Of a stretch of DNA of 64,000 bases, positions 29,208 to 35,851 are shown one piece after another (positions within the stretch are counted from its first letter, which is position 1; each line of letters starts with the position of its first letter). Under the pieces are notes generated by a model. The model was not told the DNA's origin and made no database searches. It saw nothing but the letters and a program-made list of their open reading frames with translations. Both the position numbers and the translations under genes were made by a program. The DNA comes from Moritella sp. Urea-trap-13 (GTDB lineage Bacteria; Pseudomonadota; Gammaproteobacteria; Enterobacterales; Moritellaceae), in contig NZ_PJCA01000037.1 in NCBI RefSeq assembly GCF_002836355.1, positions 124,001-188,000 on the forward strand, given 5' to 3'.

Positions 29208-29776
29208 TTATCAAATACATTTGTAATCAGTAGCTTAACCAACTTCAACTCGTACATACAAATACATAAAACAGCCTTACCGTTGAATTTTTCAGATTGC
29301 ATAAAAAATCAAAGATATACGTGAATTTACACTTAGATAGCTTAATCCAAAAAGTCTTTAAATTAGATCATTATGGATTTTACTAAATCATTACCATAAA
29401 AATCACTTGGTACGATTACATTTCCATACGGGGTGTTTATACCAACTTGGGAATGTTCATTTTCACTCTCAAATGTCATTAACTTTTAAGTTTAATTAAT
29501 AAAAAAAGTTATGTTTCTTTATATAGAAGAAGTAGTGTTTTTATTTTAAATAATCAATACATCAATAGCTAGTGAGTGAATGACTTATCGGCTAATCAGT
29601 TTATGTTGCTGAGCAATGAATTGTGTATTCGTCAACTAATCAGAGATGTTTGTCATGCATCTCTAAATTGTTTATGGACAAAAGTGGCTTAATCCTTGAG
29701 CTTTAAAGGGCATTATTCGTTTTACTGAAAGTATGGCGAAACTGAACCAACTGTTTTAGCTCAATTTAAACTCCTT
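29208..29776. other. noncoding left end of the element
   Basis: 570 bp, very AT-rich, no gene seen. It contains one copy of the island palindrome (29501-29547) and a CTTTAAAGGGC motif near 29703 that recurs at about 32740. Confidence 0.6.
29501..29547. repeat. island palindrome, copy 1 of 6
   Basis: Imperfect hairpin with TTTCTTTATATAGAAGAAG at its centre, an A-run before it and TTTTTATTTT after it. It shares this layout with five other copies in the element. Confidence 0.75.
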
Positions 29777-29819
29777 GTTTTATGATTATTTAACACCAAC
29801 AATTAACTAATCATAAAAC
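29777..29819 (-). terminator. pilin gene terminator
   Basis: GTTTTATGATTA (29777-29788) pairs perfectly with TAATCATAAAAC (29808-29819), with a 19-nt loop, directly after the pilin stop codon. Confidence 0.75.
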
Positions 29820-29821
29820 GA

Positions 29822-30289
29822 TTAACAACCACTATCAGTGAGTGAAATAATAGGTGGGCGACTACCGTCAGATGCGGAATAACGGATTTTACATGTACTT
29901 GGGGTCGGAGCATCCTTGACTTGTACCTCTACATAACCCAGAACACCTCCACAATTCCCCCCTACCCAAGAAAAGGCATCTCCAGTTTCAACCGTATGAC
30001 CGATACCATTAGGGTGAGGACAAGGGTAGCCGCAGCGAAGAGTAATGGTTTCACCTTGCATTTCAATCGTAGGGTCGGTTGAACAGTCAGTTTTTTTTTC
30101 AATAACTGCTTTATAATTGACCATGCTTGATGCACTTAGGATTGCTCCCTCTAAAGATTCGAGGGTTGCTATGCGAGCGTCTGCACTGAGGTTAAAAATC
30201 TTTGAAGATGCAGTAGCTGCAAGAATTCCCAATATTACTATAACGATAACGAGTTCGATTAGTGTAAAACCATTACTTCTGTGTCGCAT
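29822..30289 (-). CDS. MSHA-like type IV prepilin
   Basis: A 155-residue prepilin. The short basic leader ends at Gly7, and the mature protein would start FTLIELVIVIVILGILAAT, with the Glu at mature position 5 needed for assembly. The next segment (SADARIATLESLEGAILSAS) resembles MshA pilins. Unlike the usual single disulfide, the globular domain has six cysteines (DC, RC, PC, NC, TC and a final C). No other pilus gene is present, so it would need the host's type IV pilus machinery and prepilin peptidase. It is the last gene of the leftward block of the element. Confidence 0.85.
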   Translation of the reverse strand: MRHRSNGFTLIELVIVIVILGILAATASSKIFNLSADARIATLESLEGAILSASSMVNYKAVIEKKTDCSTDPTIEMQGETITLRCGYPCPHPNGIGHTVETGDAFSWVGGNCGGVLGYVEVQVKDAPTPSTCKIRYSASDGSRPPIISLTDSGC

Positions 30290-30521
30290 ATTTATTCTCG
30301 AATTGAAAACTTACTAAAACATCCTGTTTTAAGATGCGGAGAGAGCCGTTTATAATATTTTTTATTATCTTAGTGCACATGTACCTCATTATAATTGAGC
30401 TGCTAATCATCAATAAACTATTAAATTTAAGTCAAAGTGAATAATACTGTATAAAAACACAGAAATAGGATTCTAATGAAGATAAAATCGTCCCGGAACA
30501 TTAATGGTATTAGAATTATTA

Positions 30522-30617
30522 TTAATCACCTTCAGGATCGACACGTAAAATTTTATTGCATAGCATAAAAATAACAATCAAGAAAAATATAATAAATATA
30601 ACTTTTAAAAAAATCAT
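30522..30617 (-). CDS. 31-residue single-span membrane peptide
   Basis: A short gene with an excellent ribosome binding site: AGAGG lies 6 nt before its ATG. The peptide is almost entirely hydrophobic over residues 2-20 (Ile, Phe, Leu, Val) and ends in a charged tail, NKILRVDPEGD. It starts 13 bp after the stop of the sigma region-2 gene, so the two are almost surely co-transcribed. The shape (one membrane helix, charged tail) could fit a membrane tether, a modulator of the partner protein, or a toxin-like peptide. No family is recognised. Confidence 0.65.
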   Translation of the reverse strand: MIFLKVIFIIFFLIVIFMLCNKILRVDPEGD

Positions 30618-30630
30618 GTATACCTCTTAC

Positions 30631-30924
30631 CTATATAATATTCGCGCACCTACGTTCTAAGTTATTCTTAATAAACCAAGATGCAAAATTAATAAATCTT
30701 ATATTTGATTCTATCCTGTACTTATGAATTGCAATTCGGTAGTCGAATTCGATATGGTCGGGCAGGTCATCCAAAATCATATGTAAAAATTTATATTTAC
30801 ATAGTGCTCGTTCTAGATTTTTTTTATGAAGGGAATACAACATATTTTCAGCATTAATACTTCCGTTCTTCGCTGCTTTAATTAGTAATAATTCATCTGA
30901 AATATTTACACTTGAGCATTCCAT
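30631..30924 (-). CDS. stand-alone sigma-70 region 2-like protein
   Basis: A 97-residue protein that resembles only region 2 of sigma-70 factors. Residues 11-45 (ELLLIKAAKNGSINAENMLY onward) fit region 2.1; residues 76-92 (RFINFASWFIKNNLERR) fit the -10-recognition helix 2.3-2.4, whose family pattern is F-x-x-Y/F-A-x-W-x-I-R/K-x-x-I/L-x-R. There is no region 4. AAGGA precedes the ATG by 7 nt. It may be half of a split sigma factor, as in the Bacillus SigO-RsoA pair, or a decoy. It is followed at once by a tiny membrane peptide. The assignment rests on pattern, not on a search. Confidence 0.65.
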   Translation of the reverse strand: MECSSVNISDELLLIKAAKNGSINAENMLYSLHKKNLERALCKYKFLHMILDDLPDHIEFDYRIAIHKYRIESNIRFINFASWFIKNNLERRCANII

Positions 30925-31007
30925 TTTTCATCCTTGACCCTAATTCCATGGGTAATGTAAAAATATTTTTTCTAAAAATAGCTTATAATTAATAGTATTA
31001 TGGTTAT

Positions 31008-31880
31008 TTATAATGACCTATCTGAACTGGGACTTACGTTAAACTTTCTAGTGTACTCTCTGCTAAATTGATTTTTGCTTTTATAGCCAACTTCAAAAGC
31101 TGCTGCTGTTACACTTATGCCTTTTGTTTTAATAAGCATTTTTGCTTTTAACAGTCTCAAGTTTTTCTGATACTGTAATGGTGTCAATTTAGTAATAGAT
31201 TTAAAGTGATTATGAAAGGATGAAGAACTCATACCAACTGATTTTGCTAGATTAGCAATAATTAATGTTTCATTATATTTTGTTCGTATAATTACTATAG
31301 CCTTTGATATATGACGTGCATGGCTATCCACTCTCAATAAAGTTCTAATCTTTTGCCCATAAGGTGCTTGCAGAAGTCTGTAATGGACCTCTCTATAAAT
31401 TTGAGGACATAATACCAAAGAATCAATTTTATTTTGTGATACGAGCATTAATCTGAATAATGAATCTAATAACTCCTCGTTAGTATCTTTAACCTCTCCT
31501 GACGTTTCTTCTATCATTGTAAAAGAAAACTCTTCAAGTTTTTCATAAAGAGATCTAATGATGTTAAAGTCTATATTTAGAACTAGAGCTATATAAGGTT
31601 TCTCGCTACTTGCTTTAGTAATACTCGACATCATAGGGGAGTTATGAGTGCCAATGAAAGATTGTCCCTTCCTCACTTCAAACATTCGCCCTCCCATAAT
31701 TACTTCTCTGACGCCTTGCAGAATTAAACAGAAAAATGGTTTTGAAAAATAGCATTTAGAGTCAAGATCATCGTGATGTTTGATTAAAAAAAACTTATTA
31801 TCCTCTTGTAGCGCGATTACAGCCTCTGTTTTAGATTCAAATATCTGTAGCGACTTCTCAATTAATTTTTTTATGATCAT
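31008..31880 (-). CDS. AraC-family transcriptional regulator
   Basis: A 290-residue regulator with an N-terminal cupin-like AraC_N domain (about 15-165) and a C-terminal double helix-turn-helix (about 190-285). The first helix-turn-helix holds IIANLAKSVGMSSSSFHNHF, and the second ISVTAAAFEVGYKSKNQFSR. This layout resembles the YqhC-type AraC_N group. No good ribosome binding site precedes the ATG. It lies between the RfaH-like and sigma-like genes, all leftward, so it probably controls them or the pilin gene. The inducer is unknown. Confidence 0.85.
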   Translation of the reverse strand: MIIKKLIEKSLQIFESKTEAVIALQEDNKFFLIKHHDDLDSKCYFSKPFFCLILQGVREVIMGGRMFEVRKGQSFIGTHNSPMMSSITKASSEKPYIALVLNIDFNIIRSLYEKLEEFSFTMIEETSGEVKDTNEELLDSLFRLMLVSQNKIDSLVLCPQIYREVHYRLLQAPYGQKIRTLLRVDSHARHISKAIVIIRTKYNETLIIANLAKSVGMSSSSFHNHFKSITKLTPLQYQKNLRLLKAKMLIKTKGISVTAAAFEVGYKSKNQFSREYTRKFNVSPSSDRSL

Positions 31881-31937
31881 ATTTTAATTTCAAATTAATA
31901 ATAGGAATTTAAATTTTTTGGGGTTCTAGAGTAATTC

Positions 31938-31983
31938 GTGATAACAATGTAATTAATATAATAACTAATTACATTGTTATCAC
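31938..31983. repeat. perfect 18-bp inverted repeat
   Basis: GTGATAACAATGTAATTA (31938-31955) and its exact inverted copy (31966-31983) flank a 10-nt loop. It lies between the RfaH-like and AraC genes, 58 bp upstream of the AraC ATG. No U-tract follows on either strand, so a large operator or RNA structure is as likely as a terminator. Confidence 0.85.
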
Positions 31984-32098
31984 AAAAAGCTAACCATGCT
32001 TTATCTTAACAACGTGGTTACACTTCTTACATTTGTAGATACTGCTATAAAAAAACTTTTGAAACCAATTTCTTTTTATTTTTTCAATTTCTTTATTT

Positions 32099-32608
32099 TT
32101 ACAACACATCATGTTTAATTACCTTGATATTTTCATTTGGTATTTTAACTCGACTCTGACCTTGTAAAATATTGACTAGAACAATAGAACGGCTAAGCCC
32201 ATCAGGGCATCTGTATATAGCATTCAACCCTTTAAAAGGGCCACTATTTATGAATAACTTATCATTCTTCTTAAATACTAGTTCACTTTCTTCTTTGTGA
32301 TATATTTTTAATTTATCAATTAATGAAATGGGAACTTTTACATATTCGATACCACATTTCACAAAATCAATTACACCTCGAGTTGACCTGATACTATTAA
32401 AATTATTTTTTTCTGTATCGAGCTTAACAAAAACATAATTAGGGAATAATGGTTCTTCTTTTATAATTTTTTTACCACGAATTATTTTTTCTACAGGAAC
32501 TGAAACAAAAAAACTTTCAACATATTGATTTTCTAAATTGTGCACGGCTCTCAATTCTTCTCTGCCTTTACAATAAAGTAAAAACCAATGGTTATGTTGA
32601 TTTTTCAT
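32099..32608 (-). CDS. RfaH-like NusG-paralogue antiterminator
   Basis: A 169-residue specialised NusG paralogue. The N-terminal NGN domain has WFLLYCKGREELRAVHNLEN and the FPNYVFVKLD motif, and the C-terminal KOW-like part has GPFKGLNAIYRCPDG. By eye it is closer to RfaH than to housekeeping NusG (short acidic loop, LYCK start, EPLFPNY). RfaH proteins bind RNA polymerase at an ops element and prevent pausing and termination in long or AT-rich foreign operons. I found no exact ops (GGCGGTAG) in the element, so its target is open. It is the first gene of the leftward block. Confidence 0.85.
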   Translation of the reverse strand: MKNQHNHWFLLYCKGREELRAVHNLENQYVESFFVSVPVEKIIRGKKIIKEEPLFPNYVFVKLDTEKNNFNSIRSTRGVIDFVKCGIEYVKVPISLIDKLKIYHKEESELVFKKNDKLFINSGPFKGLNAIYRCPDGLSRSIVLVNILQGQSRVKIPNENIKVIKHDVL

Positions 32609-32762
32609 ATGAAATAAAACCTAGCTATATATGAGTATGATTTATATCAGCACTCTATAACCAATGTATATGCATATGTTGAAGTTATGTAAGGATAGGC
32701 ACTAACTGAATAGTTTTAGGTTAATAAAATTGACAATTACCCTTTAAAGGGCGTTATTGATA

Positions 32763-32816
32763 CTGCTCTAACTGCTCTAACTGCTCTAACTGCTCTAACT
32801 GCTCTAACTGCTCTAA
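32763..32816. repeat. tandem nonamer repeat, CTGCTCTAA x6
   Basis: Six exact 9-bp copies followed by CTG. The unit is three codons long in any frame, but the stretch is noncoding. Confidence 0.95.
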
Positions 32817-32966
32817 CTGAAAAATCGTTCATGAAGACGCTGATAATAATAGACCTGATTAAGATATATCATCATTTTATGAGTATGGTCAGCTAATCAA
32901 CATTGAGGTAAAGCTTTACTCTTAAATTTGGTGTGTCAGTTTGGTTTACCCCTAAATTATAAGGTT

Positions 32967-33013
32967 AAAAAAGTGATGTTCTTCTATATAGAGGAATGTA
33001 ACTTTTTTATTTT
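32967..33013. repeat. island palindrome, copy 2 of 6
   Basis: The best-paired copy: arms AAAAGTGATGTTCTTC and GAGGAATGTAACTTTT give 16 paired positions with a single mismatch (counting G-T pairs) around a TATATA loop, followed by TTTATTTT. Confidence 0.8.
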
Positions 33014-33076
33014 AATCATGAAGATGTGAGTAACTGGTTGTTTAATCACTTAGCGAATAATTCACCTTTAATAGTA

Positions 33077-33190
33077 GTATCAAATAACGAACGATTTTTG
33101 ATACTAAAATAACACGCCCTTATTGGTATCAAAAATATAGCTTTACTATTAATGATACCAATAATATAATGATACCTCATTAAGTGATAC
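33077..33190. promoter_or_regulatory. res-like recombination site of the serine resolvase
   Basis: Six copies of TGATAC/GTATCA lie in the 130 bp before the resolvase gene. The first two are inverted and span 28 bp (33077-33104). The next two are inverted and span 33 bp (33126-33158). The last two (33170-33175 and 33185-33190) are direct and span 21 bp. This closely follows the Tn3/gamma-delta res layout (site I 28 bp, II 34 bp, III 25 bp, with III next to the gene). It would serve both as crossover site and as operator of the resolvase gene. Confidence 0.75.
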
Positions 33191-33206
33191 TAGTTAGGGA
33201 TTAATA

Positions 33207-33782
33207 ATGACAGGTCGCATATTTGCATATTGCAGGATCTCAACTTCAGAGCAAACTACAGCTAATCAAATTCTAGCAATTAGAAATGCTGGATATGAAA
33301 TCTCAGATGACAGGGTGATTAGTGAAACGATTAGTGGCTCAATCCAAGCTTTTAAACGTGAACAGTTCAAGTTGTTAGTGGAACATAAATTAGAAGCTAA
33401 TGATCAACTTATCGTTTTAAAATTAGATCGATTAGGTCGTGACAACATTGATGTTCAGCAAACTATCGAAAAGCTAACAAAGCGAGGAATAAAGGTTATA
33501 AGTTTAGATCTACCAATCAAAGACCTATCAAGTTCAGAGGGTAAATTGATGTTACAAATGTTCTCAGCTTTTGCCGAGTTCGAACGCAACCGAATTAGAG
33601 AAAGGACAAAAGACGGTTTGGAACGTGCTAAAAGTGAAGGAACAAAACTCGGTAGACCTAAAGGTTCATTAGCAACTACAACAAATGTTCAAGCCTGCAA
33701 ACTTGAAGGGTTATCCCAATCACAAAGTGCTGAAAAACTTAGTATTGGTATTGCTACGATAAAGAGACATTGGAATAAATGA
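33207..33782 (+). CDS. serine resolvase (TnpR/Hin family)
   Basis: A 191-residue small serine recombinase. The N-terminal catalytic domain has YCRISTSEQ with the nucleophile Ser12, then LDRLGRDNIDV and the FAEFERNRIRERTKDGL segment that leads into the E-helix. The C-terminus after GRPKGS is a helix-turn-helix (LSQSQSAEKLSIGIATIKRH). The adjacent res-like site argues for resolvase and not invertase function. Such enzymes resolve dimers or cointegrates, which suggests the element has, or derives from, a replicating plasmid-like or transposon form. No transposase gene is present. Confidence 0.9.
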   Translation: MTGRIFAYCRISTSEQTTANQILAIRNAGYEISDDRVISETISGSIQAFKREQFKLLVEHKLEANDQLIVLKLDRLGRDNIDVQQTIEKLTKRGIKVISLDLPIKDLSSSEGKLMLQMFSAFAEFERNRIRERTKDGLERAKSEGTKLGRPKGSLATTTNVQACKLEGLSQSQSAEKLSIGIATIKRHWNK

Positions 33783-33835
33783 CGTTTACTGATGTACGTT
33801 AATAATCACTTTTTGAATGAAAAATTGATATGAAT

Positions 33836-33897
33836 AGACGATAAAAATCGATTTTATGATTAAAAAACTTACATTCTTCTATATAAGAAACATGATA
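33836..33897. repeat. 62-bp direct repeat, left copy (contains palindrome copy 3 of 6)
   Basis: Identical over 62 bp to 34631-34692. It includes an inner palindrome ATAAAAATCGATTTTAT and the island palindrome core TTCTTCTATATAAGAA. Weaker similarity (GATGTACGTTAAT motif) extends upstream at both copies. Confidence 0.93.
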
Positions 33898-34048
33898 ATT
33901 TTTATTATTATGATTTTAATCATACATCCACATGATCATATTGATGGAATGTCTATAATTGGATATTGGGTGTGATTACACACTCTGTTATTAGAGGAGG
34001 GTTTCTAATTTCACATGAAAAATTAATTAATTAAATAAATAAATAAAT

Positions 34049-34114
34049 AAAATTTCTGAAATTATTTGAAAATTAATTAATTAAAAAAATAAAATTTCTG
34101 AAATTATTTGAAAA
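34049..34114. repeat. AT-rich direct repeats
   Basis: Two copies of a 24-bp unit (AAAATTTCTGAAATTATTTG then AAAA) separated by TTAATTAATTAA-type DNA. The unit contains a TTTCTGAAA palindrome. Very low melting stability. Confidence 0.85.
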
Positions 34115-34201
34115 ACAATATCTGTGGTCAAATTCAGTCTAACCGACCTTATTCGGTCTAATCTTTCATTTTACATTCTATTTTTCGATTTAAAATTAAA
34201 A

Positions 34202-34240
34202 AAATCGAAAAATTTAAATCGAAAAATTTAAATCGAAAAA
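34202..34240. repeat. 14-bp tandem repeat, three copies
   Basis: The unit ATCGAAAAATTTAA occurs three times (the last copy incomplete). An inverted TTTTCGAT lies just upstream near 34175. Confidence 0.85.
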
Positions 34241-34241
34241 T

Positions 34242-34419
34242 AATATCTGTGGTCAAATTCAGTCTAACCGATTCCAGAAGGTGATCTTGGCAATTCCTTC
34301 GAGAGGATTGCTACACGTTCAATGAAAGATAATATCTGTGGTCAAATTCAGTTTAACAGATTCCAGAAGGTGATCTTGGTAATTCCCTCGAGAGGATTAC
34401 TACACGTTCAATGAAATAT
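34242..34419. repeat. 89-bp structured tandem repeat, two copies
   Basis: Two tandem 89-bp units (34242-34330 and 34331-34419), about 92% identical, starting AATATCTGTGG. A third, 30-bp partial copy of the start lies at 34117-34146. In each full unit GGCAATTCC...GGATTGC or GGTAATTCC...GGATTAC can form a hairpin; the C-to-T change in one arm is matched by G-to-A in the other, so the stem is preserved by a compensatory change. Confidence 0.85.
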
Positions 34420-34630
34420 AATACCTTATTATAGCATAGTGACTTGATAATACTCAATTTATTAACACGTAATCTTACTAATTTTTCTCTATATCAACAG
34501 TGATAATTTCTATTTAGGGGGGCGGAATGTCGGATGTACGTTAATGGACTCTTTTTTAATGAAGGTTAATCCACCAGCCTCAAATCTGACCTCTAAATGA
34601 GAATGCTTCTATTCTTCTAATTTTAGATTT

Positions 34631-34692
34631 AGACGATAAAAATCGATTTTATGATTAAAAAACTTACATTCTTCTATATAAGAAACATGATA
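34631..34692. repeat. 62-bp direct repeat, right copy (contains palindrome copy 4 of 6)
   Basis: Identical to 33836-33897. It ends 69 bp before the start of the next gene. Confidence 0.93.
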
Positions 34693-34706
34693 TTTTATCA
34701 TTAAAT

Positions 34707-34755
34707 CACCTTTGGTATAAATATGTAATACAACCAATTCAACATACCAAAGGTG
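34707..34755 (+). promoter_or_regulatory. 12-bp inverted repeat covering the ribosome binding site
   Basis: CACCTTTGGTAT (34707-34718) and ATACCAAAGGTG (34744-34755) are exact inverted copies with a 25-nt loop. The right arm contains the ribosome binding site (AAGGTGG) of the gene at 34762. It could be a translation-blocking hairpin, or a pair of operator half-sites flanking the promoter. Confidence 0.75.
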
Positions 34756-34761
34756 GTAAAC

Positions 34762-35052
34762 ATGAGCAAAACAATTACTAAAAAAACACAACTTAAATCG
34801 GTTCGTTTTCCACACTTAATTATTGAGGGTGTTGAAGAACAATTGAATGATTCACTATCGTTCACAGATTGGATTCAAGAAGCAGCAAAAGAGAAGTTGT
34901 TGAAAGATGACAATTATAATGTTGATGAAATGATGCAAGAACACAAACGTGCTAAACAGAGAGAAAAGTTTCTTTTAAATGAAGAAGCAAAAAACAAAAA
35001 GAAATTAATTAAAATTCAGAAAAAACAAGCTAAGTTAAACCTGTCATCTTAA
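34762..35052 (+). CDS. small probable ribbon-helix-helix DNA-binding protein
   Basis: A 96-residue basic protein. Residues about 10-48 (LKSVRFPHLIIEGVEEQL... FTDWIQEAAKEKL) look like a ribbon-helix-helix fold of the YlcI/YnfO or Arc/MetJ type. The C-terminal half is a Lys/Glu-rich helix that may be a coiled coil. The ATG at 34762 has AAGGTGG at ideal spacing; an in-frame GTG nine bases upstream lies inside that site. The inverted repeat at the start suggests autoregulation. Confidence 0.6.
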   Translation: MSKTITKKTQLKSVRFPHLIIEGVEEQLNDSLSFTDWIQEAAKEKLLKDDNYNVDEMMQEHKRAKQREKFLLNEEAKNKKKLIKIQKKQAKLNLSS

Positions 35053-35123
35053 TTAGTAATTTCATTAATCCTTAAATTTTAATGGTGTTAAATGGATTAG
35101 CACCCTCCCCACTTTCAAAACCA

Positions 35124-35236
35124 CCATTATCCCTCAATTAGCATCAAACCAATCAATATAACAAAAGGCTATAAACCAAAATTCTTTATTACCTTTTATT
35201 ATAAAAAACCACCCATTATCCCTCAATTAGCATCAA
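35124..35236. repeat. 24-bp direct repeat pair
   Basis: CCATTATCCCTCAATTAGCA plus TCAA occurs exactly at 35124-35147 and 35213-35236, 89 bp apart start to start. It lies between two small genes. Purpose unknown. Confidence 0.9.
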
Positions 35237-35326
35237 CTATTTTTCCTAACTTTTATAAATAAAATGCAATACAAAAACATATGCAATTACATAAATCTAA
35301 AAATAAAACAAACTAGGATGATTATT

Positions 35327-35650
35327 ATGACAGATTATAAAGAACGCGAAGACTTAGAAAACAATGCAGCACCGATGGACTCTAATCTAGAAACTAAAGG
35401 CATCATTAACGAATTCATTTCTAAATTTTCTGATCTTGAATTAGAAAAGAAAGATATAAACTTAAGAATAAAAGATTTAAAACAGGATTTTATTGAGGAA
35501 GGGATTCCAGTCAATCTAGTTATCTCAATTTACAAGGAAGTTAAAAAAGAGAAAGTAGTAACTGATAGTGAGCGTTATGAAAGGGCGGCAATTAAAGAAT
35601 GGATGCATGACTCTAAAGAGGTGGATGACGCATTATCAAAATTAGTTTAA
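35327..35650 (+). CDS. small protein, possibly GapR-like (DUF2312)
   Basis: A 107-residue acidic protein. The stretch from about 25 to 75 (IINEFISKFSDLELEKKDIN..., then LKQDF, IYKEVKKEK) has the pattern of DUF2312/GapR nucleoid proteins, which clamp overtwisted DNA; the match is loose. AGGA lies 8 nt before the ATG at 35327; a longer in-frame reading starting at 35264 lacks such a site. An island palindrome 17 bp after the stop probably ends its transcript. Confidence 0.5.
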   Translation: MTDYKEREDLENNAAPMDSNLETKGIINEFISKFSDLELEKKDINLRIKDLKQDFIEEGIPVNLVISIYKEVKKEKVVTDSERYERAAIKEWMHDSKEVDDALSKLV

Positions 35651-35656
35651 TGACTA

Positions 35657-35697
35657 ATTAAACTATGTTCTTTTATATAGAATAATGTAATTTTTAA
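35657..35697 (+). repeat. island palindrome, copy 5 of 6
   Basis: TTCTTTTATATAGAATAA core with ATG/TGTAA flanks and a following TTTTT. Its arms differ from the other copies at several positions yet still pair, which supports a conserved hairpin. It follows a stop codon by 17 bp, as a terminator would. Confidence 0.75.
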
Positions 35698-35784
35698 TAA
35701 CTAAAACAAGACTAAAGAGCTGATTTAAAATGTGATTGCTTGCAATTACATTATTAAAATGATCGGTTTGTTAAGTCACCATAT

Positions 35785-35835
35785 ACGTTTTGTACGTACA
35801 ATTTAATATTTTACGTTTTGTATGTACAATTTAAT
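35785..35835 (+). promoter_or_regulatory. paired palindromic operators
   Basis: Two 23-bp direct copies (35785-35807 and 35813-35835) 28 bp apart. Each contains a 12-bp palindrome, TTGTACGTACAA in the first and TTGTATGTACAA in the second. They end 16 bp before the start codon of the next gene, as expected for an autoregulatory operator. Confidence 0.8.
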
Positions 35836-35851
35836 CAAGGAACAATAAATC

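Larger units (their letters stand above)
32609..33206. other. divergent intergenic region, RfaH-like / resolvase
   Basis: 598 bp without a convincing gene. It contains the 9-bp tandem repeat (32763-32816), an island palindrome (32967-33013) and the res-like site (33077-33190), all listed separately. A CCCTTTAAAGGG palindrome lies near 32740. Confidence 0.6.
33783..34761. other. 980-bp repeat-rich noncoding core of the element
   Basis: No convincing gene. It contains a pair of 62-bp direct repeats at its edges (33836 and 34631), AT-rich direct repeats (34049-34114), 14-bp repeats (34202-34240), and 89-bp structured repeats (34242-34419). The density of iteron-like repeats and AT-rich DNA would suit an origin of replication or a transfer/packaging site; this is inference. 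Confidence 0.6.

Noticed and set aside
32740-32760. AAAGGGCGTTATT resembling the end of an integron attC site (also near 29705)
   Set aside because: No matching partner arm, no integron integrase and no cassette-like spacing; the similarity is too short.
32832-32897. 21-codon open frame starting ATG near 32832
   Set aside because: No ribosome binding site and composition typical of noncoding island DNA.
33994-34025. Strong AGGAGGG site followed by ATG-AAA-AAT-TAA
   Set aside because: The frame has three codons and the spacing is too long (13 nt); likely chance, though a leader peptide cannot be fully excluded.
34020-34240. AT-rich repeats as a CRISPR or toxin-antitoxin locus
   Set aside because: Units are irregular, overlap each other and have no unique spacers; no toxin-like gene is adjacent.
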